Source: CBFGTJ01 sp965651815
GTDB taxonomy: Bacteria > Actinomycetota > Acidimicrobiia > Acidimicrobiales > Microtrichaceae
Length of the DNA: 16,746 nt
Assembly (NCBI GenBank): GCA_965651815.1
Contig: CBFGTJ010000055.1
Location: forward strand, 1 to 16,746
Direction of reading: 5' to 3'
Part shown: piece by piece, positions 5,750-11,018 of the stretch
Layout: each line of letters begins with the position of its first letter
How positions within the stretch are numbered: position 1 is the first letter of the stretch
Notes under the pieces: model-generated
The model's input: the letters and a program-made list of their open reading frames with translations, nothing else
The model's database searches: none
Told to the model about the DNA's origin: nothing
Position numbers and translations under genes: made by a program

Positions 5750-7189
5750 ATGAGCATCCTGGTCATCGACGTCGGCACCAGCGGGGTCCGCGCCTCGGTG
5801 GTGCACCCCGATGCGACGATCACCCACGAGACCCGCCAGGCGACCCTCCCCGACAGCCCCGTGCCCGGGCTCGTCGAGTTCGACGCGGCCGCGTACGCGG
5901 CGGCGGCCCTGGACTGCGCCCGGCGCACCCTCGCCGCGCACGGACCGGTCGACGCGGTCGGGGTCAGCAACCAGCGGGCCACGACCATCGTGTGGGACCG
6001 TGCCACCGGAGAGCCCGTGGCGCCCGCCCAGGGGTGGCAGGACCTGCGCACGGTCGGCGAGTGCCTCGCCCTGAACGCCGAGGGCCACACGATCGCACCG
6101 AACCACTCGGCCACGAAGATCGCCGCGATCCTCGACGCGGTGGACCCCGACCGGTCCCGCGACCTGTGCTTCGGCACGCCCGACAGCTGGATCGTGTGGC
6201 AGCTCACCCAGGGCGCCCGGCACGTGTCCGACGCGTCGAACGCCGGCGTGTGGGGGCTGCTCGACGCGGATTGCACCGGGCCCCGCGCCGACCTGCTGGA
6301 GCGACTGCGCATCCCCGAGTCGATGCTGCCCGAGATCGTCGACTCCACCGGGACGGTCGGCGAGGCCACCGCGCTGGAGGGAGCGCCGCCGATCTGCGGC
6401 ATCGCCGGCGACCAGCAGGCGTCGCTGATCGGCCAGGCCTGCGTGCGGCCGGGCCTGGGGAAGATCACCTTCGGCACCGGCGGCATGCTGGACGTGTGCA
6501 CGGGCGACCGTCCGGACTTCACCGGTCGGGGCCGGAACGGGACGCACCCGCTGGTGCTGTGGCGCGACGCGGCGCGGACCGTGTGGGGCGTCGAGGCGGT
6601 GATGCTCTCCGCGGGCACGAACGTCGAGTGGCTGCGCGACGACCTCGGCATCATCGGCGACGCCGCCGAGTCGGAGGCCGTGGCGGCGTCGGTCGCCGAT
6701 TCCGACGGCGTCACCTACGTGCCGGCGCTGCTGGGCCTCGGCACCCCGCACTGGGACTACGGCGCGCGGGGCACCCTGTTGGGGCTCACCCGCGGCTCCA
6801 CCAGCGCCCACGTGGTGCGGGCGGTGCTCGAGGGGGTGGCCCAGCGGGGCGCCGATCTGGTCGAGGCCGCCGAGGCCGACTGCGGGCTCACGCTGGGCAC
6901 GCTGCGCATCGACGGCGGCATGGCGGCGAACTCGGTGTTCGTGCAGGCGCTCGCCGACGCGACCGGCAGGCGGGTCGAGGTGGCCGCGGTCCCCGAGGCG
7001 ACGACGCTCGGCGCGGGCTTCCTCGCCGGGCTCGAGGTCGGCACCTGGTCGTCGTGGGACGACATCGCCGCCACCTGGTCGCCGGCCGCGTCGTACGAGC
7101 CGGTCGGGAAGGTCGACCGCGAACGGTGGCGGGCCGCGGTGGCCCGGGCCGCCGAGTGGCACCCCGAGCTCTCCGCCATCGACTTCTGA
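5750..7189 (+). CDS. FGGY-family carbohydrate kinase, glycerol-kinase-like with altered substrate pocket
   Basis: This 479-aa protein is slightly shorter than E. coli GlpK and aligns with it by eye along its length. Matching blocks are DVGTSGVRA (7-15), SNQRATTIVWDRATGEP (73-89), GWQDLRT (95-101), FGTPDSWIVW (141-150), GIAGDQQASLIGQ (217-229), FGTGG (241-245), YVPALLGLGTPHWD (323-336), GLTRGS and LRIDGGMAAN (385-394). The family transfers phosphate from ATP to a polyol or sugar. Of the glycerol contacts in E. coli GlpK, Arg83 (R76), Trp103 (W96), Asp245 (D221) and Gln246 (Q222) are kept, but Glu84 is Ala77, Tyr135 is Asn118 and Phe270 is Met246. Glycerol is therefore not certain as substrate. 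ATG 5750 begins the conserved core; the in-frame upstream extension overlaps the preceding gene and looks unrelated. It ends the glpD unit, 19 nt after the membrane-protein stop. Confidence 0.88.
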   Translation: MSILVIDVGTSGVRASVVHPDATITHETRQATLPDSPVPGLVEFDAAAYAAAALDCARRTLAAHGPVDAVGVSNQRATTIVWDRATGEPVAPAQGWQDLRTVGECLALNAEGHTIAPNHSATKIAAILDAVDPDRSRDLCFGTPDSWIVWQLTQGARHVSDASNAGVWGLLDADCTGPRADLLERLRIPESMLPEIVDSTGTVGEATALEGAPPICGIAGDQQASLIGQACVRPGLGKITFGTGGMLDVCTGDRPDFTGRGRNGTHPLVLWRDAARTVWGVEAVMLSAGTNVEWLRDDLGIIGDAAESEAVAASVADSDGVTYVPALLGLGTPHWDYGARGTLLGLTRGSTSAHVVRAVLEGVAQRGADLVEAAEADCGLTLGTLRIDGGMAANSVFVQALADATGRRVEVAAVPEATTLGAGFLAGLEVGTWSSWDDIAATWSPAASYEPVGKVDRERWRAAVARAAEWHPELSAIDF

Positions 7190-7332
7190 GGGCGACCGGC
7201 TCCTGGGCGCGCCCCATCCCTGGGGGCCGGGCAGGTCGTTCGGCCGGGCCGCCTGGGCCCTTCGGCTCGATCTGGTGGGACGCCCGTACCAACGTGCTCC
7301 AGGATTCGCCGAAACGTGCCGTAGTGGGGCAC

Positions 7333-7521
7333 ATGAAGAACTGCGGCCCCACCTCCCGAACCTCCCCGCTGGAACACGTCGAATGGAAGGTCACCGCCGA
7401 CGCGTCGGCGCCGATCCTCCGCAAGGCCGCCGAGGCGGCCGTGCTGCAGGACAGCCGCCTGACGATCCGGTTCGACCGCGAGCGCGGCGAATGGGAGCTC
7501 GGCATCACGGCCGGCCGGTGA
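7333..7521 (+). CDS. Hypothetical 62-aa protein
   Basis: A short frame from ATG 7333 has strong G/C at third positions and ends 38 nt before a terminator-like hairpin, so it is probably a real gene. The protein is mixed alpha/beta in character: a variable N-terminus with one Cys, then HVEWKVTADASAPILRKAAEAAV, then a short strand pair (RLTIRFDRERGEWELGI). I recognise no family, and there is no signal peptide or membrane helix. The gene lies 143 nt after the kinase stop and upstream of rnpB. No clear Shine-Dalgarno is present before the ATG, and the upstream hexamers are poor -10 matches, so its promoter is unresolved. Confidence 0.6.
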   Translation: MKNCGPTSRTSPLEHVEWKVTADASAPILRKAAEAAVLQDSRLTIRFDRERGEWELGITAGR

Positions 7522-7558
7522 CCAGGTCCGTCGCTGCGTCCCCAGTGCGCAGCGGTGT

Positions 7559-7599
7559 CTGGCCGGCGAGGTAGGGAGCGCGGCCCCCTCGCCGGCCAG
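7559..7599 (+). terminator. 13-bp perfect hairpin, likely terminator of the 62-aa gene
   Basis: The arms 7559-7571 (ctggccggcgagg) and 7587-7599 are exact reverse complements with a 15-nt loop. The hairpin starts 38 nt after the stop at 7521 and before rnpB. There is no long T-tract, only tgtctcgcctt, as is common for high-GC actinobacteria. Confidence 0.6.
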
Positions 7600-7636
7600 T
7601 GTCTCGCCTTCCCCCTCGGCGAAGCTGATCGACCGC

Positions 7637-7688
7637 CCAGTCTCGTCGCCGGAGCGCTCGCCGCAGGAGCGCAACGGTGCGAGACTGG
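7637..7688. repeat. Nested inverted repeat directly upstream of rnpB
   Basis: The outer arms ccagtctcg (7637-7645) and cgagactgg (7680-7688) are perfect complements. Inside them gcgctc (7654-7659) pairs with gagcgc (7667-7672). The structure ends 4 nt before the RNase P RNA P1 helix. It could be a protein-binding dyad in the rnpB promoter or part of a longer precursor. The only -10-like hexamer in position is gagact (7681-7686), a weak match. Confidence 0.4.
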
Positions 7689-7692
7689 TGCG

Positions 7693-8077
7693 GTCGGTGA
7701 GTCAGCCGGGTGACCGCGACGCCACGGTTCGCCGGGGGCGTCGAGGAAGGTCGGGACTCCACAGGGCAGGGTGCTGGCGAGAGCCAGGTCGGAGCGATCT
7801 GACGGATCAGGGCAACAGAGAGCAGACCGCCGATGGCCCGTCAACGACGGGCACAGGCAAGGGTGAAAGGGTGCGGTAAGAGCGCACCAGCGTCGGGAGC
7901 GATCCCGGCGGCTGGCAACCCCCACCCGGAGCAAGGCCGAGCAGTGGGATGGATGGCCCGTCCGCCGGAACCCCGGTTCCGGCACCCACGGGTAGGCCGC
8001 GCAGATGGATGGTCACCGAACGGGACCCCCGCAAGGGACCCGGGAACAGAATCCCGCCTACAGGCTGGCTCACCGAC
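7693..8077 (+). ncRNA. rnpB: RNase P RNA (bacterial type A)
   Basis: This is the catalytic RNA that removes the 5' leader of tRNA precursors. The ends are set by helix P1: 7693-7707 pairs with 8063-8077 over 15 positions with one G-U. Conserved cores are readable in order: gaggaaggtcgggactcc (7743-7760), acagagagcagaccgccgat starting at 7815, ggtgaaagggtgcggtaag and agcgcacc near 7862-7888, cacccggagcaaggcc near 7923-7938, gggtaggccgc near 7990, and acagaat (8046-8052) near the 3' end. At about 385 nt the length fits type A RNase P RNA. It is flanked by hairpins on both sides. Open reading frames running through it are chance frames. Confidence 0.96.
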
Positions 8078-8116
8078 AACTCCGCTCATCGACGAGCCTC
8101 CGCTGGATGCACCCGA

Positions 8117-8147
8117 CGTCGACCGTCTCCGGCCCGGTCGGTCGACG
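8117..8147 (+). repeat. 9-bp inverted repeat downstream of rnpB, possible first terminator
   Basis: cgtcgaccg (8117-8125) pairs perfectly with cggtcgacg (8139-8147) around a 13-nt loop, 40 nt after the rnpB 3' end. It may act as the rnpB terminator or a 3' processing barrier. The stronger hairpin follows 7 nt later. Confidence 0.4.
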
Positions 8148-8154
8148 CGGCAGA

Positions 8155-8201
8155 CTTTCTGGCTCTGAGACGCCCAGCGAGGGCGTCTCAGAGCCAGAAA
8201 G
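8155..8201. terminator. 21-bp perfect hairpin, bidirectional terminator between convergent rnpB and the PLD-like gene
   Basis: The arms 8155-8175 (begins ctttctggctctgag) and 8181-8201 are exact reverse complements over 21 bp with a 5-nt loop (agcga). It lies between rnpB on the plus strand and the stop of the minus-strand gene at 8241. Each arm ends in AAAG/CTTT, so a short T-run is present inside the stem in both directions. The convergent position supports a bidirectional terminator. Confidence 0.8.
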
Positions 8202-8240
8202 CGCAGCGAGACAGCGAGCTCAGGTCAGGCCGAGGTCAGG

Positions 8241-9026
8241 TCAGGCGGCGCGCTTGGAGGACGGCCCCTTGGAGGGCGCCTTCGACGGCCGGTAGGTCGC
8301 GAGCTTGCGGGCCTGCTTCCACACCTGCCGGTAGTAGCCACGTGCCGCGCCACCCAGGTCGACCGGCTCGGAAAGCACGGTCGTGCCGCCCCCGGCCGTC
8401 GTGGCCGTGCCACCGATCTGCAGCACCCGGTCGCCGTCGATGACGTGGCGGTCGTGGATCGCCTCGGCCGGGGCCACACGCAGGCGCAGCTTGTGCTCCC
8501 GGCTGCGGATCGACTCGACGTAGTCGACCAGCTCCTCGAGGTCGTCCTCGGACAGCCGGTCGCTCACCAGCACCCGGGTCACCGACGTGTGCGCGACGAG
8601 GTACTCGAGCTCGGGCCGCCGGCAGTACGGGTCGACCACCATCGGCCGGTCCAGCGCCGCGATCCGCCCGACGACTCGGGCGAACGCCAGCGGATCGCTG
8701 GCCCGCAGGTCGGTCTCGATGACCTCGAACAGCGGCGTGTCGCTCGGGTGGAGGCCCAGCGCGTTCACGACGAGGCGACCGAGCTCGGTGGGTCGGACCC
8801 GCCCCTCGGCCACCTCCTCGAGCAGCCCCCGGCGCATCAGCGACTCGATCGCGCTCTCGTCGAACGTCGTCGGTCGGCCCTGGAGCGCGGCGACCACGCC
8901 ACGGCCCGGCTCGCGCCGAGGCTCGGCCAGCTGCTGCAGCTCGTCGGGCGTCGGGGCCCCTCCCGCCTCGTGCAGACGCACGGCCCACAACAGGAGTCGG
9001 TGCGACTCCTCATCGAGAAGATCCAT
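8241..9026 (-). CDS. Winged-helix plus PLD/HKD-like domain protein, unknown function
   Basis: This 261-aa protein starts at ATG 9026, chosen because a TACCGT -10 element lies 7 nt upstream; an in-frame GTG at 9050 would overlap that element. Residues about 10-92 look like a winged-helix region (ESAIESLMRRGLLEEVAEG followed by VRPTELGRLVVNAL). A middle part (about 97-175) contains PMVVDPYCRRPELEYLVAH and a strand/helix pair, TRVLVSD then LSEDDLEELVDYVESI. Residues 180-209 hold LRLRVAPAEAIHDRHVIDGD and VLQIGGTATT. The pattern H-D-R-H-V-I-D-G-x-x-V-x-x-I-G resembles one half of a phospholipase D-type fold as found in small bacterial PLD-like proteins, although the classical HxK is HDR here. The C-terminus is basic (SKAPSKGPSSKRAA). 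It is a single-gene unit ended by the 21-bp hairpin. Both domain assignments are my reading of patterns. Confidence 0.8.
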   Translation of the reverse strand: MDLLDEESHRLLLWAVRLHEAGGAPTPDELQQLAEPRREPGRGVVAALQGRPTTFDESAIESLMRRGLLEEVAEGRVRPTELGRLVVNALGLHPSDTPLFEVIETDLRASDPLAFARVVGRIAALDRPMVVDPYCRRPELEYLVAHTSVTRVLVSDRLSEDDLEELVDYVESIRSREHKLRLRVAPAEAIHDRHVIDGDRVLQIGGTATTAGGGTTVLSEPVDLGGAARGYYRQVWKQARKLATYRPSKAPSKGPSSKRAA

Positions 9027-9033
9027 GGCACCC

Positions 9034-9039
9034 ACGGTA
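9034..9039 (-). promoter_or_regulatory. Candidate -10 element (TACCGT) for the PLD-like gene
   Basis: Read on the minus strand, TACCGT matches TANNNT and ends 7 nt before ATG 9026, the same geometry as at glpD. No Shine-Dalgarno precedes the ATG, so a leaderless start is likely. The -35 region is not convincing. Confidence 0.35.
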
Positions 9040-9115
9040 GAGCGCCCCACCCGCAGGTCCTTGGATCGATCCGCCTATTTTTGCGTGACGTAAGTCGCAA
9101 AGGGTGGGCGAGACG

Positions 9116-9778
9116 TCACGTCACGCGCGTGGTGTCCACGTGCGAGGTGTCGTTGTAGAGCGACAGCACCGGCCGGTCGCCGCGCATCAGGACCCGGGTG
9201 ATCGACGCGGTGTCGAGGTGCGCTCGCCACGAGATCGCCTCGTCGACGCCGAGCGCCCACGCGACCGCCGCCTTGATCGGTGACACGTGGCTGACGAGCA
9301 CCACCGCTCCCCCGGCGGGCTCCCGCACCGACCAGTCCTCGCAGCACTCCCGCACGCGGCGGCCGAGCTCCGCGAGCGACTCGCCCTCGGGCGGACGGAA
9401 GTGCAGGTCCTCCTGCCACTGGCGCCACGTGGCGGCGGGCACGTCGGTCACCGGTGTCCCCTCGAGCTCGCCGTAGTCGATCTCGATGAGCCGCTCGTCG
9501 GTCTGCACCTCCAGGCCGAGCTTCGCCGCCACGTGCCCGGCGGTCTGCTGGGCACGGACCAGCGGGCTGGAGACCACCGCCGCCACCGACCCGAATCGGC
9601 CGCTCGCCACTGCGGCGGCGAGCGCGGCCGCCTGCGCCTCGCCGACCTCGTCGAGCGGCGGGTCCGCCCGCCCCAGCAGCAGGCCGCGCGCGTTCGCGAC
9701 GGTCCGGCCGTGGCGCACGATCACCAGCGAACGGGGTTGGGGCAGGGTCGCCTCCCCGGAGCCGGCGGCGCTCAGCAC
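9116..9778 (-). CDS. Histidine phosphatase family protein (phosphoglycerate-mutase-like)
   Basis: This 220-aa protein of the RHG superfamily transfers or removes phosphate through a phospho-histidine. The catalytic motif is VRHGRTVAN with His23. The second conserved part is the acidic segment IEIDYGELEG, and the second catalytic His is in VVLVSHVSPIKAAV. The segment LLLGRADPPLDEVGEAQA is typical of bacterial phosphatases such as CobC/GpgP-like members. The GTG at 9778 overlaps the stop of the upstream membrane-protein gene (GTGCTGA), and AGGAG lies 6 nt before it, so the start is well supported. In mycobacteria a homologous domain is fused to RNase H next to a DUF164 gene; here the phosphatase stands alone. 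The substrate cannot be told from sequence. Confidence 0.9.
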   Translation of the reverse strand: MLSAAGSGEATLPQPRSLVIVRHGRTVANARGLLLGRADPPLDEVGEAQAAALAAAVASGRFGSVAAVVSSPLVRAQQTAGHVAAKLGLEVQTDERLIEIDYGELEGTPVTDVPAATWRQWQEDLHFRPPEGESLAELGRRVRECCEDWSVREPAGGAVVLVSHVSPIKAAVAWALGVDEAISWRAHLDTASITRVLMRGDRPVLSLYNDTSHVDTTRVT

Positions 9779-10272
9779 GTCGGGCTCCTGCCCGGCCCCA
9801 TCACCGAGCGGTCGAGCTGCCCGGTGCGCACGAAGCGCTCGAACTTGTCGGGGTCCGACAGCTGGAAGCGCCGCCACGCCCACCAGCCGGCGAGCACCCC
9901 GAGCGCCTCCAGCACGACGCTCCACACGCCGCGGGAGACCTCGAGCGCACGACCGTCGGAGAAGCCGACCCCGAACAGCGGCCACCAGAACGCCTCGGTG
10001 CGCGTCCAGGCGAAGTCGAGCACCACGTGCAGGTACATGCCGATCGGCACGCCGAGCCACCGGCGCCGCACCAGCCGCCGGCGCTGGGTGAGCAGCATCA
10101 CCGCGGCGAGCACCACGGTCGGCACGATCAGGGAGTGCAGGGGTCCGGCACCCCAGGGCACCTCGAGCAGCGGGACCAGCGCCCCGGCCGCCACGAGCCG
10201 GTAGTCGAACGCCGGGCTCTGGAACACCACGAAGGTGACCACGACGCTCATGACCGCGAACCAGATCAACAC
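9772..10272 (-). CDS. Small integral membrane protein, possibly DUF457/YdjM-like
   Basis: This 166-aa protein starts at GTG 10272. Hydrophobic segments are visible at about 3-18, 25-38, 46-62, 76-88 and 115-133. Conserved-looking polar residues sit in or near the membrane: H46-S47 in GPLHSLIVP and H82/D86 in YLHVVLDFAW. This HS ... HxxxD pattern resembles the membrane-bound metal-dependent hydrolase-like family DUF457 (YdjM), but several residues of that family are not obvious, so the link is tentative. The soluble C-terminus (RRFQLSDPDKFERFVRTGQLD) probably faces the cytoplasm. It follows the DUF164-like gene by 13 nt and overlaps the phosphatase start, so the three are very likely co-transcribed. 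Confidence 0.85.
   Translation of the reverse strand: MLIWFAVMSVVVTFVVFQSPAFDYRLVAAGALVPLLEVPWGAGPLHSLIVPTVVLAAVMLLTQRRRLVRRRWLGVPIGMYLHVVLDFAWTRTEAFWWPLFGVGFSDGRALEVSRGVWSVVLEALGVLAGWWAWRRFQLSDPDKFERFVRTGQLDRSVMGPGRSPTC
9785..9789 (-). promoter_or_regulatory. Ribosome binding site deciding the phosphatase start
   Basis: AGGAG on the minus strand lies 6 nt before GTG 9778, inside the end of the upstream membrane-protein gene. It fixes a start with a stop/start overlap; the frame is open much further upstream without meaningful protein. Confidence 0.6.
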
Positions 10273-10285
10273 GGAGCCACCCGCT

Positions 10286-10999
10286 TCAGCGGACGAGGAT
10301 GCGCATGCACTCGGGGCAGTTCACCACCGCGTCCGGCGGCGCCTTGCGCACCTCTTCCAGCTGCGCCGACGGGATGGTCAGGTGGCAGCCCTCGCAGCGG
10401 GCGCCTTCCAGGCGGGCCGCGCCGACCCCGCCGAGCTTGGTGCGCAGCCCCTCGTAGGCGCGCAGCACGTCGTCGGGCACCCCCTCGACCGCGGCCGCCC
10501 GCTGGGCGAGCACCTCGTCGATCTGCGCGTCCAGCTCCGCCTCGGCGACCGCCAGGGCCGCGGAGGCCCGTTCGACCTCGGCCTTCGCGGCCTCGACCTC
10601 GGCGGCGATCCCGGCGAGCTCCTCCTCGACGGGCTCCGCCTGCTCCATCAGCTCGAGCGCGCGGTCCTCGTACTCGGCCTGGTGCTCCTTGAGCATCGCG
10701 TGCTCGGCCTGGAGCGCCTCGAGCTCCTTGTGCGCGGTGACCGAGCCGTCGTAGAGGGAGCCCTGCACGGCGGTCGCCTTGTCCTCGAGCAGCGAGGCGT
10801 GGTCCTCGGCCTCCTTCTGGGCCGACCGCAGCGCCCGCAGCCGGCCGTGGCACTCCTCGTGACGGCCCTCCGCGGCCGCGAGCGCGGCCTGCGCGTCGGC
10901 GAGCTGCGCGCGCTCCGGCAGCGTTTCCCGACGGTGGCGGAGCTGGTCGACCTTCGTGTCGAGGTCCTGGACGGTGAGCAGGTCGTCGAGCGAGGTCAC
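10286..10999 (-). CDS. Coiled-coil protein with C4 zinc ribbon (DUF164/CT398-like)
   Basis: This 237-aa protein is mostly one long coiled coil (about 5-170, rich in Glu/Ala/Leu heptads), followed by a C-terminal zinc ribbon with C202/C205 (RCEGC) and C228/C231 (NCPEC). This architecture and length match the DUF164 family, whose structures show a helical hairpin carrying the zinc ribbon; nucleic-acid or protein binding is proposed for the family. The GTG at 10999 is taken as start because it lies 6 nt after a TAGGGT -10-like hexamer and gives the usual N-terminus (LDDLLTVQDLDTKVDQLRHRR). It begins 19 nt after the PBP stop and is followed by the membrane protein and the phosphatase. The DUF164-phosphatase link is also known from mycobacteria. 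Confidence 0.9.
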   Translation of the reverse strand: MTSLDDLLTVQDLDTKVDQLRHRRETLPERAQLADAQAALAAAEGRHEECHGRLRALRSAQKEAEDHASLLEDKATAVQGSLYDGSVTAHKELEALQAEHAMLKEHQAEYEDRALELMEQAEPVEEELAGIAAEVEAAKAEVERASAALAVAEAELDAQIDEVLAQRAAAVEGVPDDVLRAYEGLRTKLGGVGAARLEGARCEGCHLTIPSAQLEEVRKAPPDAVVNCPECMRILVR

Positions 11000-11005
11000 G
11001 CCCGA

Positions 11006-11011
11006 ACCCTA
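11006..11011 (-). promoter_or_regulatory. Candidate internal -10 element (TAGGGT) for the DUF164-like gene
   Basis: TAGGGT on the minus strand lies in the 19-nt gap after the PBP stop and ends 6 nt before GTG 10999. It could give a leaderless transcript independent of the PBP gene. No -35 match is evident. Confidence 0.3.
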
Positions 11012-11018
11012 CGTGAGC

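Noticed and set aside
7833..8168. Open frames on both strands within 7807-8168
   Set aside because: The region is RNase P RNA by conserved sequence and P1 pairing, and the frames have no coding character.
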